The notes: a model not told the origin generated them from the sequence alone. A stretch of 64,000 bases of DNA from JAXDJH01 sp034663635 (GCA_034663635.1 JAXDJH010000023.1:222785-286784); one strand, 5' to 3'; positions 1 through 8,919 are shown, counted from the first letter of the stretch. Program-made: numbers and translations.

Positions 1-507
1 GAAGCCGGAAGCGAGAGCTTCGAGCGCTCCTGCGAGGTGCTCGGGATCGATCGCGTCGAGCAGGGGGAGCGCGACATTGAGGATCGTCTCGACCTCGAGC
101 GGATCGATGGTGCGGTCCGTCGGGATGATGTCGCCGGCCGCGATCGTCTGGTCGTCGGGCTCGTCGGGATAGAGCAGCTCGACCCATTTCTCGCCGAAGA
201 TCGTCTTCGCGCGGATCTGGGCCCCCACGTTCGCCGGGATCTGGTCGGTCGAATCCGGCTTCAGTTCGAGCTGGATCCGGCACGCTCCGTCGACACGCTC
301 GATCTTGCCGATGCGCCCAACGAGCACGCCTCGCTCTTTGACATCTCCTCCGGGCCGGATGCCTTGACCGCAGACCCCGAAGTCCGCGTACGCGCTTGTC
401 GTTGCAGCACCAACTGCACCGGTCAGTGTTAGTCCGGTGAGCGCGACTAAGCCCGCCACGAGGGCGATGGCTAGGAGACCTATAAGTGCGTGCCGCAGCC
501 TTGCGAT
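1..507 (-). CDS. Mce/MlaD family lipid-transport protein (C-terminus cut by window edge)
   Basis: Membrane-anchored substrate-binding subunit of an Mce-type ABC transporter that moves lipids across the envelope. The visible product has one N-terminal membrane segment (about residues 5-35), then an MlaD/Mce domain with the typical KERGVLVGRIGKIE stretch and an AKTIFGEKWVELLYP stretch. It runs off the left edge. It lies 18 bp after the stop of the second YrbE permease in the same operon. The frame holds no ATG, GTG or TTG between that stop and codon 17; a GGAGG sits 8 bases before an ATC at 507-505, so either ATC is used or translation begins at GTG 459. Family call firm, start uncertain. Confidence 0.8.
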   Translation of the reverse strand, partial: MARLRHALIGLLAIALVAGLVALTGLTLTGAVGAATTSAYADFGVCGQGIRPGGDVKERGVLVGRIGKIERVDGACRIQLELKPDSTDQIPANVGAQIRAKTIFGEKWVELLYPDEPDDQTIAAGDIIPTDRTIDPLEVETILNVALPLLDAIDPEHLAGALEALASGF

Positions 508-525
508 CTTTGATACCTCCGGTGG

Positions 526-1380
526 TTAGCCGGCTATGCGGACGGTGTCCGTCACCCCCCACATGAATGCCGAGAGCATGAGGTTCAGAAGGTTCACAGC
601 GACGATGGAGGCTCGGATCGCCTTGCCCACGGCGACCCCGACGCCCGCCGGTCCTCCAGACGCGTTGAACCCGTAATAGCAATGGATCAATGCAACTGCT
701 ATCGCAAAGATCACTGCTTTGATCAATGAATACAGAACGTCAGTCGCCGGTAAGAAAAGACTGAAGTAATGCTGATAGGTCCCTCCCGACAACCCGAGGA
801 GCTTCGTCACGACCAGTTCGGTGGCGATGTAGGAGGCGAATAGGGAGATCAAGTAAAGCGGGACGATCGCGATGAGGGCCGCGATGATCCTGGTGGACAC
901 GAGGTAGGGGACCGGCCGCACCGCCATGACCTCGAGAGCGTCGATCTCTTCGTTCACGCGCATCGCCCCGAGCTCTGCCGTGAAACCGGCGCCGACCTGG
1001 GCGGCCAGCGTCACCCCGGCGATGAGCGGAGTGATCTCCCGAGTGTTGGCGAAAGCGGAGACGAACCCGGTGAACGCCTCGGCCCCGATCAACTGCAGCC
1101 CCTTGAAGCCCTCCAAGCCGACCTGCGTGCCGGTGAAGAAGGCCATGAAGAAGATGACGCCGGCGGTCCCGGCTCCCACGAGTAACGCCCCGGCCCCGAG
1201 GGTGATCTCGGACACGAGTCGAGCGATCTCGCCGCCATGGCGGATCGCGAACAGGGTGTCGGCGAGCGACTTGCCCATGAACGTCAGCTGCTCGCCGATG
1301 CTCGCGAGGCCATCGATCAGGCCGTTCAACAGCCGGCCCGGGAGGCCGAACGTTCTCGAGACGCGCCCTGCTTGTGCCAT
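526..1380 (-). CDS. MlaE/YrbE family ABC transporter permease (second, YrbE-B)
   Basis: Integral membrane permease of the Mce/Mla lipid transporter. 284 residues, the usual family length, with about five to six hydrophobic segments and the conserved cytoplasmic segment ELGAMRVNEEIDALEVMAV (EQ-loop-like contact with the ATPase). It starts with ATG 8 bp after the upstream permease stop and is followed directly by the Mce protein, so the order ATPase, permease, permease, Mce protein reads as one operon. Two different permeases per operon is the standard YrbEA/YrbEB arrangement of actinobacterial mce loci. Confidence 0.93.
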   Translation of the reverse strand: MAQAGRVSRTFGLPGRLLNGLIDGLASIGEQLTFMGKSLADTLFAIRHGGEIARLVSEITLGAGALLVGAGTAGVIFFMAFFTGTQVGLEGFKGLQLIGAEAFTGFVSAFANTREITPLIAGVTLAAQVGAGFTAELGAMRVNEEIDALEVMAVRPVPYLVSTRIIAALIAIVPLYLISLFASYIATELVVTKLLGLSGGTYQHYFSLFLPATDVLYSLIKAVIFAIAVALIHCYYGFNASGGPAGVGVAVGKAIRASIVAVNLLNLMLSAFMWGVTDTVRIAG

Positions 1381-1388
1381 CTAGCTCC

Positions 1389-2165
1389 TTATCCGAACTT
1401 CTGCGGAACGATCGCGAAATACAAAGCCGTGAGGATGAAGTTCACGAAGAAGATGAGCATGAACGTCACGACCACGGACCGGTTGACCGCGTCCCCCACG
1501 CCCTTGGGCCCACCCTTCGCGTAGAACCCGAAGTAACACGCCACCATCGCGGCGAGAAGTCCGAACACTCCGGCCTTGAGGATCGCCACGATCAGGTCGG
1601 CGGTTTGGGCGAGTAGCGAGAAGGACGCGAGATACGCACCGGGCGTACCTCCTTGGATAACCACGTTGAAGAAGTAGCCACCGGCGATCCCCGCAACCGA
1701 GACGAATCCGTCGAGGAGCATCGCCACAAAGATGGCGGCCCAGATGCGAGGCACGACAAGGGCTTTGATCGGGTTGACGGCGAGGACCTCCATCGCCGAG
1801 ATCTCGTCCCGGATCTTGCGGCTGCCGATGTCGGCGCACATCGCGGACCCGCCGGCGCCGGAGATCAGCAGTGCCGCAACGATCGGCGCGGCCTCGCGAA
1901 CGACGGCCAGCACCATCGCGGCACCGGTCTGCGATTCGGCCCCCAACTGACGTGCGACGTTGCCGACCTGAAGGGCGATCGTCGCTCCGAACGCGATCGA
2001 AACGAGAACCGCGGGGAACATCGAAACGCTTGCGATGAACCACGACTGCCGGATGAAGTCACGCCATGGCACCGGGCGCCGCGGCATCAGACGGAATGCC
2101 TCGAGCGTGATGGCGAACATGTTCCCCGTCTCTACGACGAGGTTCTTAACCGGGTTCTTCGCCAC
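1389..2165 (-). CDS. MlaE/YrbE family ABC transporter permease (first, YrbE-A)
   Basis: First permease of the Mce-type transporter. 258 residues from a GTG start. The family segment SAMCADIGSRKIRDEISAM, which docks on the ATPase, is present at about residues 106-124, and the rest is largely transmembrane. It sits between the ATPase gene (20-bp gap) and the second permease (8-bp gap). It resembles mycobacterial YrbEA proteins in having a short cytoplasmic N-terminus before the first membrane helix. Substrate cannot be told from sequence; sterols, fatty acids or phospholipids are family options. Confidence 0.93.
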   Translation of the reverse strand: MAKNPVKNLVVETGNMFAITLEAFRLMPRRPVPWRDFIRQSWFIASVSMFPAVLVSIAFGATIALQVGNVARQLGAESQTGAAMVLAVVREAAPIVAALLISGAGGSAMCADIGSRKIRDEISAMEVLAVNPIKALVVPRIWAAIFVAMLLDGFVSVAGIAGGYFFNVVIQGGTPGAYLASFSLLAQTADLIVAILKAGVFGLLAAMVACYFGFYAKGGPKGVGDAVNRSVVVTFMLIFFVNFILTALYFAIVPQKFG

Positions 2166-2185
2166 TCCCGTCCTTCCCCGACTTC

Positions 2186-3103
2186 CTACAGACTCTTCTT
2201 GCGAGGCGCGGCGGTCGCGTCGTCGTCGGCGGGCGCACCGGCATCCATCTCCATCTCTTCTGTTTCCTTGTAGGTCTTTCCGGAACTCGACTCGGCCTTG
2301 ACGGGCTCTTTGGTCGCATCGGCGGTCTTCGTGGAGTCCTTCTCCTCGGACATGCCGATCGGGCCCTCTGTGTCGCCGGCCAGGAACTGCCGGACGACGG
2401 GGATCTCGGAGGTGAACATCTCTCGCGCGGGCCCGAACTTCACGAGATTACGGCGGTAGAGCATCCCGATGAAGTCGGCGACGAGCCTCGCCGTAGCGAT
2501 GTCGTGCGTAACGACGATGAAGGTGGCGCCGAGCTGCTTGTTGAGATCCATCGTCAGCAGGTTCAGGAAAGCGGTTCGAACCGGATCGAGTCCCGAGTCC
2601 GGCTCGTCGAAGAGGACGATCTCGGGATCGAGCACGAGAGCGCGAGCGAGACCCGCCCTCTTCTTCATCCCACCGGAGATCTCCCCGGGGAGCTTCTTCT
2701 CGGCGCCGCTGAGCCCGACCATGCCGAGTTTCTCTTCGACTATCTGCTTGACCTCCGACTCCTTCTTCTTCGTGTGCTCGCGAAGGGGGAAGGCGACGTT
2801 GTCGTAGATGTTCATCGAGCCGAACAGCGCTCCGTCCTGGAAGAGAACGCCAAATTTGCGGCGGACCTCGTACAGCTCTTTCTCCGAGAGGGCCGGGACG
2901 TTCTTGTCGCCGATCCAGATCTCGCCGCGGTCGGGCTTCAGGAGCCCAACGAGATGCTTGAGGAAAACGGACTTGCCCGTTCCGGACGGGCCGAGCATCA
3001 GGGTGATCTTGCCCTTGGGGATGTCGCAGGTGATGTCTTCGAGCACGGTCTGCGCGCCGAATGACTTAGTCAAACCTTTGATACTGATCTCAGTCTCAGG
3101 CAT
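2186..3103 (-). CDS. Mkl/MlaF-type ABC transporter ATP-binding protein
   Basis: ATPase that drives the Mce-type lipid transporter. Walker A GPSGTGKS lies near residues 38-45; a signature-like SGGMKKRAGLARAL and a Walker B VLFDEPDSGLDPV are present. The D-loop GLDPVRT and the missing canonical LSGGQ are as in Mkl/MlaF proteins. Start chosen at ATG 3103 because GGTGGGGG lies just upstream and family homology begins there. Residues after about 250 form a charged, lysine- and glutamate-rich tail of roughly 55 residues, longer than Escherichia coli MlaF and probably disordered. First gene of the leftward operon, 195 bp from the divergent acyl-CoA dehydrogenase. Confidence 0.93.
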   Translation of the reverse strand: MPETEISIKGLTKSFGAQTVLEDITCDIPKGKITLMLGPSGTGKSVFLKHLVGLLKPDRGEIWIGDKNVPALSEKELYEVRRKFGVLFQDGALFGSMNIYDNVAFPLREHTKKKESEVKQIVEEKLGMVGLSGAEKKLPGEISGGMKKRAGLARALVLDPEIVLFDEPDSGLDPVRTAFLNLLTMDLNKQLGATFIVVTHDIATARLVADFIGMLYRRNLVKFGPAREMFTSEIPVVRQFLAGDTEGPIGMSEEKDSTKTADATKEPVKAESSSGKTYKETEEMEMDAGAPADDDATAAPRKKSL

Positions 3104-3299
3104 CCATCCCCCACCGGTCCCATTGATCCGTTGCTGCAGCGACCCAAGATCGGGTCGACCCTCGATGCGCACCCCTGCGCGAGGGAAGCGAGCCTACTCC
3201 GGGGACCTACGCTGCGTATTCGCCGTGTTTCAGCGTTGTTGTCCTCCCGGGGCTTCCCCTGCTTGGGTACGAGCGAAACGGATTAAGGTTCCACTCCTC

Positions 3300-4481
3300 A
3301 TGGATTTCAGAGACACCCCCGACGAAGCTGCATTCAGGACCGAGCTCCGGACCTGGTTCGAGGCGAACCTGCCCGAGGGCTGGACCGAGCGCGGTCACGC
3401 CCCCGGCCGGATGGACGAAGACATCTCGAGGGCATGGAGCAAGAAGCTTCACGAGGCGGGCTACTCGGGCCTGACCTGGCCCAAGGAATTCGGCGGGGCG
3501 GGGGCTCCGTACACCCACCAGGCGATCTTTCTCGAGGAAAGCGCCAGGGCCGAGACCCCCGAGCACATCGGCGTCATCGGGCTCGGGATGGCGGGCCCGA
3601 CGATCATCGCCCACGGAACCGACGAGCAGAAGAGCGCCCACCTCGCCAAGATCCTGTCCGGCGAGGAGGTCTGGTGCCAGGGCTTCTCCGAGCCGGGCTC
3701 CGGCTCCGACCTCGGATCCCTGAGGACGAGGGCCGAGGTCGACGGCGATGACTACGTCATCAACGGACAGAAGGTCTGGTCCTCGTTCGCCCACATCGCG
3801 GACTACTGCATCCTGTTGGTTCGAACCGACACTGCTGCGGCCAAGCACCACGGCATCACCTACCTCCTGGTCGACATGCACTCGCCGGGGATCGAGGTCC
3901 GTCCGCTACGGCAGATAACCGGCGACCCCGAGTTCAACGAGATCTTCTTCAACGACGTTCGGGTGCCGCGCGCCAACGTCATGGGTGAGGAGAACGAAGG
4001 CTGGCGCGTCGCGATGACGACGTTGCTGCACGAGCGGGGGACCCTCGGCTTCGCGCTCACCGCGCGGCTCGAGGTCGCGATGCGGAATCTGATCGCTCTC
4101 GCCAAAGAGGTAAAGGTCAACGGACACGTTGCGGCCGAAGATCCCCTGATCCGGGATCGCCTCGCACAGCAATGGATCGAGCTTCAGGGTTTGAAGTTCA
4201 CGAACTACAGGGCTCTGACTTCGCTCGTGAAGACCGGCATCCCTGGGCCCGAGGGCTCGATCGCGAAACTCCACTGGAGCGAGTCGAACCAGCGCCTCGG
4301 CAAATTGGCGATGGAGATCCTCGGCCCCCACGCGCAGCTCGATGGTTCGGACGGCTACTGGAACGGCTACTGGCAGTACCAGCAGCTTCGGAGCCGCGGC
4401 AACACGATCGAAGCCGGAACCTCTGAAGTGCTGCGCAACATCATCTCCGAACGCGTACTCGGCCTCCCGAGGAGCAGATAG
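3300..4481 (+). CDS. Acyl-CoA dehydrogenase, large member of an adjacent pair
   Basis: FAD enzyme that introduces a 2,3 double bond into an acyl-CoA. 393 residues; N-terminal helical domain, the FAD/substrate motif WCQGFSEPGSGSDL, and a C-terminal GTSEVLRNIISERVLGLPR stretch as in the FadE26/28-like group. It starts at ATG 3300 with a TAAGGT hexamer 10 bp upstream (likely very short leader). The next gene begins directly after its stop codon and encodes a second, shorter acyl-CoA dehydrogenase. In actinobacterial sterol side-chain catabolism such neighbours form alpha2beta2 enzymes (ChsE type). The specific substrate is inferred, not shown. Confidence 0.93.
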   Translation: MDFRDTPDEAAFRTELRTWFEANLPEGWTERGHAPGRMDEDISRAWSKKLHEAGYSGLTWPKEFGGAGAPYTHQAIFLEESARAETPEHIGVIGLGMAGPTIIAHGTDEQKSAHLAKILSGEEVWCQGFSEPGSGSDLGSLRTRAEVDGDDYVINGQKVWSSFAHIADYCILLVRTDTAAAKHHGITYLLVDMHSPGIEVRPLRQITGDPEFNEIFFNDVRVPRANVMGEENEGWRVAMTTLLHERGTLGFALTARLEVAMRNLIALAKEVKVNGHVAAEDPLIRDRLAQQWIELQGLKFTNYRALTSLVKTGIPGPEGSIAKLHWSESNQRLGKLAMEILGPHAQLDGSDGYWNGYWQYQQLRSRGNTIEAGTSEVLRNIISERVLGLPRSR

Positions 4482-5582
4482 ATGGACTTCGCGTTCTCCG
4501 AGGAGCAGGAGATGCTCCGCGAGCAAGCCCGGAGCTTCATGACTTCCAAGTTCGGTCCCGACCGCGTGGTCGAGCTCGCCGAGTCGGACGATCCGTTCGA
4601 CGCCGCGGCGTTCAAGGAGATGGCCGAGCTCGGTTGGATCGGACTGTCGGTGCCCGAAGAGTCCGGTGGCGCCGGGTTCGGATTCCTCGAGGAAGCGGTT
4701 CTGTTCGAAGAACTCGGCAAGGCGCTCTATCCGGGACCGTTCTTCTCGACCGTGGGTCTCGCGCTTCCCGCGCTGGTCAAAGACGAAGAGGCATTGGGCC
4801 GGGTCATATCAGGTGAAGCGGCCGCGACGCTCGCGGTAGCGGAGCCCGGAGGAGCCAGGAGTCTCGGCGACCTCGAGGGTCTTGGAACGAAGGCCGAGGG
4901 ATCGAACGGATCGTGGTCGCTCACCGGCGAGAAGATCCTCGTCCCCGACATCGGTTCGGCCGATCTCGTGGTCGTCGTAGCCGCGGCTTCCGACGGCCCC
5001 GCGTTGTTCCTCGTCAACCGGGACGATGCGAAGCATTCGGTCGGCTCGACGGTCGACTCGACGCGCAGGCTCGGCACGCTCACGCTTTCGGGAACTCCCG
5101 CGAAGCTGCTCGCCGAGGGCGACGAGGCCCGCTCGCTCATCGATCGGATCAGGTTGCGCGCTCTCGCGGCGCTCGCGCTTGAGGCGGTCGGAGTAGCGCA
5201 GGCCGCGCTAGACCTCGCGTTGACGCACGCCAAGGAACGCAAGCAATTCGATAAACCGATCGGCGTCTATCAAGCCGTTTCACATCAAGTGGCGGACACC
5301 TACGTCGAGACCGAGCTCGCGCGGTCGCTCGCGTACTGGGCTGCATGGTGCGTCGCGGAATCCGACGATCAGGCACCCGTTGCGACGGCAGCGGCGAAGG
5401 CGATGGCGTCTGAGGCGGCGGTGACCGCGGCCGAGAAGTCGATCCAGGTGCACGGCGGAATCGGCTTCACCTGGGAGCACATCCTTCATCGCTATTACAA
5501 GCGGGCCGAGTGGATCGACGCTTTCGAAGGCACCGCCTCCGGGCAACGCAAGCAGATAGCCGCTTCGATACTCGACTCCTAG
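4482..5582 (+). CDS. Acyl-CoA dehydrogenase, small member of an adjacent pair
   Basis: 366 residues, starting immediately after the stop of the preceding acyl-CoA dehydrogenase, so translation is probably coupled. It has the MDFAFSEEQEMLREQAR N-terminus of the family, a middle beta domain that is shorter and less conserved than in the first subunit, and a C-terminal helical domain with KERKQFDKPIGVYQAVSH. The C-terminal segment reads FEGTASGQRKQI rather than the usual EGTSEIQR. Uneven conservation of FAD and catalytic positions between the two is what is known for heterotetrameric ChsE-like enzymes. Independent activity is uncertain. Confidence 0.9.
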   Translation: MDFAFSEEQEMLREQARSFMTSKFGPDRVVELAESDDPFDAAAFKEMAELGWIGLSVPEESGGAGFGFLEEAVLFEELGKALYPGPFFSTVGLALPALVKDEEALGRVISGEAAATLAVAEPGGARSLGDLEGLGTKAEGSNGSWSLTGEKILVPDIGSADLVVVVAAASDGPALFLVNRDDAKHSVGSTVDSTRRLGTLTLSGTPAKLLAEGDEARSLIDRIRLRALAALALEAVGVAQAALDLALTHAKERKQFDKPIGVYQAVSHQVADTYVETELARSLAYWAAWCVAESDDQAPVATAAAKAMASEAAVTAAEKSIQVHGGIGFTWEHILHRYYKRAEWIDAFEGTASGQRKQIAASILDS

Positions 5583-5665
5583 TCACTCGTACCTAAGGGC
5601 AGGGAATCGCCGGAGCCCCGGCGAACCCCAGATTGAGGGCCTTGTCCACATACGAGGGGAAGTCG

Positions 5666-6442
5666 ATGCGCCGCATCATCACCGCCGCGATCCTGTTCTT
5701 CGTCTTCGCTGCGCTATTTCCCGCCGCCGCGCCTGCGGCCCCCATCCTCGGAGGCCAGCTCGCCACCGACGACTACCCATTCATGGTCTCCGTGCAGAGC
5801 GTTCAGGGAGGCAATCATTTCTGCGGCGGAAGTCTCGTGGCGAAGAAGGTCGTTCTGACCGCGGCCCACTGCGCCGAGGGCGAGGATCCCAAGGGGCTGC
5901 AAGTGATGCTCGGCACTCACAAGTTGAGCAAGCCCGGCACCATCATCCCGGTGAAAGCGATCGAGGTGCACGAGAGCTACGCGAAGGACGGAACGCACGA
6001 CGTCGCGCTCCTCTATCTCGCGAAGAAGTCGAACGCGGCGCCGATTCGGTTGGCCGGGGCGAACGAGAAAGAGCTGTGGTCGCCCGGCAGTCCGGCGCGG
6101 GTCATCGGTTGGGGAGCGGAGATATTCCTCGTGGGCCCCGGCTCCGACGATCTCAAGGAAGTCGATGTCCCGATGGTCGATGACGCCGATTGCGATCGTG
6201 TGTACGGGCCCACCTTCGGTTTCGATCCAACGTCGATGGTTTGCGCGGGCGAGACGACCGGCGGCAAGGACAGCTGCCAGGGAGACTCGGGCGGACCCCT
6301 GATGGTCAAAGACGTCAACGAGAACTGGATCCAGGTTGGTGTCGTTTCGTTCGGTCTCGGCTGCGGATTCCCGGGTTTCTACGGCGTCTACTCCCGCGTC
6401 GGCGACGAAGACCTCCGAACGTGGGTGCAATCCCGCCTCTAA
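5666..6442 (+). CDS. Secreted trypsin-like serine protease (S1 family)
   Basis: 258 residues from ATG 5666, preceded by GAGGGGAAG. A signal peptide (about residues 1-24) leads to an activation-like ILGG sequence, where mature trypsins begin. The catalytic triad is complete: His68 in TAAHC, Asp112 in HDVALLYL, Ser208 in DSCQGDSGGPL. Asp in DSCQGDSGG, six residues before the Ser, predicts cleavage after Lys or Arg. Cysteines around the His and Ser suggest disulfides, so the enzyme acts outside the cytoplasm. It stands alone; a degenerate copy of the local hairpin repeat follows its stop. Physiological substrate unknown. Confidence 0.93.
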   Translation: MRRIITAAILFFVFAALFPAAAPAAPILGGQLATDDYPFMVSVQSVQGGNHFCGGSLVAKKVVLTAAHCAEGEDPKGLQVMLGTHKLSKPGTIIPVKAIEVHESYAKDGTHDVALLYLAKKSNAAPIRLAGANEKELWSPGSPARVIGWGAEIFLVGPGSDDLKEVDVPMVDDADCDRVYGPTFGFDPTSMVCAGETTGGKDSCQGDSGGPLMVKDVNENWIQVGVVSFGLGCGFPGFYGVYSRVGDEDLRTWVQSRL

Positions 6443-6445
6443 CCA

Positions 6446-6498
6446 CCCAAATTTTCCGAACCAGCTGGGCGCCACAGGGTTGGGCTGGAGGATTTGCG
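6446..6498 (+). repeat. Degenerate copy of the intergenic hairpin repeat
   Basis: Starts a few bases after the protease stop codon. CAAATTTTCC (6448-6457) can pair with GGAGGATTTG (6487-6496) using G-U pairs, and the loop is rich in CAGC/GGGC, like the three better copies at 20607, 22074 and 46101. Probably a transcription terminator or structured insulator between the protease and the next gene. Confidence 0.45.
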
Positions 6499-6565
6499 CG
6501 CTCGTGGCCGGGTATTGGATCGAGATGCCTCTCATCGGTTCAGTTCGGATTTAGGCTTACACGCG

Positions 6566-7771
6566 GTGCCGAAAGAGATCCTTGCTTCGATCGAGTCACT
6601 GCCGTCGCGTTACCGCGGGGGTGTCGGTCCCGCTATCCGTTACCGCGTGAAGGTCGATCGACTCGTGCGCGACGTCGTCTTGTCCGGGGATGACTGCCGG
6701 ATAGAGAAGGCCACGGGAGTCCCCGACACCGAGATCCAGACCGATCGCGAGACCTGGCTCGCGATCGATGGGGGCCGGATGTCGGGGATCGAGGCCTTCG
6801 CCGAACGGAAGCTCGTTGTGCGAGGGAGCATCGAACAGTCGCTTCATTTCGAACCCTCGTTCGACCGCCCCCGGCGCGGGGCTCTCGAATATTCGCTCGA
6901 GATGGTCACCGCGAGGCGAAACCAGATTTCGACCCTCATCGCAGGGGATCGCGATGCGCCCCCCCTTCTACTCATCCATGGGCTCGGCGCGACCAAAGCG
7001 TCGTGGCTGACCATCGTCGGCCCCCTCGCCCGTCACTACCGAGTCATGGCGGTCGACATGCCCGGCTTCGGTGCTTCGTCCAAGCCGATCGCTCCCTACG
7101 ACGCACCTTGGTTCGCGAGCCAGGCCTTCTCCCTTTTGGAGGCCCTCGAGGTCGAGAACGCCTTCGTCGCCGGGAACTCGATGGGTGGTCGCATCGCGAT
7201 GGAGATGGCGATGCGGCATCCGGAGAGGGTGAACGCGATCGCATGTCTCTGTCCGGCCGCCGCGTTCAGCTATCGCCCCGCGCTCCGTTTCGTGCGATTC
7301 CTGCGGCCCGAGCTCGGGGTTGTCGCCCGTGGGCTGCCACGGAAGCAAGTCCTCTCGAGCATGCATCAGCTCTTCGCCGATCCGAATTGCGTTCATGAGA
7401 CTTGGTACGAGGCCGCGGTCGACGACTTCCTCGCGACGTGGCGCAACGCTCGGGCGCGCGTCGCTTTCCTGAGATCGCTGCGCAATATCTACCTGGACGA
7501 ACCGCACGGCGACGCGGGCTTCTGGACTCGACTGGCCAAGCTGGAGACTCCCGCGATGTTCATCTACGGCCGCCACGACGGCCTGATCACGCATCGCTTT
7601 GCAAAGAAAGTGCGAGAGACGGTTCCGCAAGCCAAGGTCAACGTGTGGAGCGATTGCGGTCACGTTCCGCAGATCGAGTTTCCGGAGAGAACGACGGCCG
7701 AGATACTCAGGTTCTTCCGGGCCGCCCGCGCTAAAGGTGCCGCGTCCCACCAAACCGCCGCGAGGCTATAG
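6566..7771 (+). CDS. SCP2-like sterol-carrier domain fused to an alpha/beta hydrolase
   Basis: About 401 residues in two parts. Residues 1-110 resemble an SCP2 lipid-binding fold (short beta strands, a WLAIDGGRMSGIEAF-like segment and an LVVRGSIE segment). The rest is an alpha/beta hydrolase: LLLIHGLGATKASW (oxyanion region), GNSMGGRIA with nucleophile Ser, Asp in IYGRHDGLI and a C-terminal His in DCGHVPQIE. It could hydrolyse esters of hydrophobic ligands presented by the SCP2 part. Start GTG 6566 is preferred because TAGGCT lies 8 bp upstream (leaderless pattern); TTG 6494 is possible but too close to its GGAGG. Its last 6 bp overlap the convergent dehydrogenase. Confidence 0.82.
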   Translation: MPKEILASIESLPSRYRGGVGPAIRYRVKVDRLVRDVVLSGDDCRIEKATGVPDTEIQTDRETWLAIDGGRMSGIEAFAERKLVVRGSIEQSLHFEPSFDRPRRGALEYSLEMVTARRNQISTLIAGDRDAPPLLLIHGLGATKASWLTIVGPLARHYRVMAVDMPGFGASSKPIAPYDAPWFASQAFSLLEALEVENAFVAGNSMGGRIAMEMAMRHPERVNAIACLCPAAAFSYRPALRFVRFLRPELGVVARGLPRKQVLSSMHQLFADPNCVHETWYEAAVDDFLATWRNARARVAFLRSLRNIYLDEPHGDAGFWTRLAKLETPAMFIYGRHDGLITHRFAKKVRETVPQAKVNVWSDCGHVPQIEFPERTTAEILRFFRAARAKGAASHQTAARL

Positions 7772-8902
7772 ACCCAGTTCTCTCGCCAAGACGCGCAGGT
7801 GGATCTCCTGCGTGCCCTCCACGATCGCGAAGTAGCGGGCGTCCCTCACGAATCGTTCGATCGGGTACTCGCGCATGTATCCGTATCCGCCGAAGACCCT
7901 CGCTGTCTTGTCGGCGATCTCGATGATCGACTCGCCGGCCAGGTACTTCGCGATCGATGTTTCTTCGACGGGATCCCGGCCCTCGTCCCACAACCATGCG
8001 GCTTGATAGGTAGTGACTCGCATCGCCTCGATCAGGGCGCGGCACCGTGCGAGCGGGAACGACACGCCTTGGTACTTCGCGATGGGGCTTCCGAACGCGC
8101 TCCTGTCCTTCGCGTACTCGACCGCTGCGTCAAGCGATGCTCTAGCGACCCCGAGCGCGCCGCCCGACACCACGACGCGGCCGATGTTCAGAGTCTTCAT
8201 GACTTTCTTGAATGCGCCGCGGTCGCCGCCGAGACACGCGTCCTCCTCAACGAACACATCGGTGAGCACGACCTCGCCGATCTCCGACGAGAGGTTCCCG
8301 GTCTTGGCGATGCGATTGACGGAGAGCCCGTCTAGGTTCGCGTCCACCACGAACAACCCCATGCCGTCGACCCCGGCGCCCGGGTCCGTGTACGCGACGA
8401 TGATGAAGTAGTCCGCGATCGGAGCGTTCGTGATGAACGTCTTCGTTCCGCTAAGCACCCACCCGCCGCCATCGCGCACCGCTTTCGTTTGGATGCCGCG
8501 GACATCGGAGCCGGCGTTCGGCTCGGTCAAACCGAACGCGCTTACCTTCTCGCCCTTCAAGACCGGAACCAGGTACTTCTGTTTCTGCTCGTCCGTCCCG
8601 AACGCGTAGATGGGATAGGTCCCTAGATGAGAGGAGACCGACAAGGCGGCCGCCAAGCCCGAACAGACGTAGGCCATCTCCTCCCTGAGGATCGCTTCGG
8701 CAAGGCACGTCGCTCCCGACCCGCCCAGCTCCTCTGGGTAGCGAACGCCGAGGAACCCGGCCTCGCCCGCCTTTCGGAACAGCTCGAGGGGGGTGCGTTC
8801 TGTCTTTTCCGCCTCGTCGACGAGCGGGGCGATCTCGCGGCGCGCGAAATCCCTGGCCGCTTGGCGGAACATCTGTAGTTCTTCAGGCAGATCGAAGTTC
8901 AC
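7766..8902 (-). CDS. Acyl-CoA dehydrogenase (short/medium-chain type)
   Basis: 378 residues from a GTG start, the size of homotetrameric acyl-CoA dehydrogenases. N-terminus FDLPEELQMFRQAARDFAR, FAD motif FGLTEPNAGSDV, second-domain TFITNA and the C-terminal catalytic Glu context IVEGTQEIHLRVLAREL are all present, so it should be active alone, unlike the paired enzymes at 3300-5582. It is divergent from the YgfZ gene with only 23 bp between start codons; TAGCCT on its own strand ends 7 bp before the GTG, consistent with a leaderless mRNA. Likely in fatty-acid or branched-chain acyl-CoA oxidation. Confidence 0.93.
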   Translation of the reverse strand: MNFDLPEELQMFRQAARDFARREIAPLVDEAEKTERTPLELFRKAGEAGFLGVRYPEELGGSGATCLAEAILREEMAYVCSGLAAALSVSSHLGTYPIYAFGTDEQKQKYLVPVLKGEKVSAFGLTEPNAGSDVRGIQTKAVRDGGGWVLSGTKTFITNAPIADYFIIVAYTDPGAGVDGMGLFVVDANLDGLSVNRIAKTGNLSSEIGEVVLTDVFVEEDACLGGDRGAFKKVMKTLNIGRVVVSGGALGVARASLDAAVEYAKDRSAFGSPIAKYQGVSFPLARCRALIEAMRVTTYQAAWLWDEGRDPVEETSIAKYLAGESIIEIADKTARVFGGYGYMREYPIERFVRDARYFAIVEGTQEIHLRVLARELGL

Positions 8903-8909
8903 GACGGCG

Positions 8910-8919
8910 AGGCTACGCT
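8910..8919. promoter_or_regulatory. Overlapping divergent -10 elements of two leaderless genes
   Basis: Plus strand TACGCT (8914-8919) lies 6 bp before ATG 8926; minus strand TAGCCT (8915-8910) lies 7 bp before GTG 8902. The two hexamers share the TA at 8914-8915, so one AT step may serve both directions. Neither gene has a clear Shine-Dalgarno. Confidence 0.5.

Noticed and set aside
2808..3299. Long N-terminal extension of the first acyl-CoA dehydrogenase
   Set aside because: It runs antisense through the ATPase gene; family homology begins at ATG 3300.
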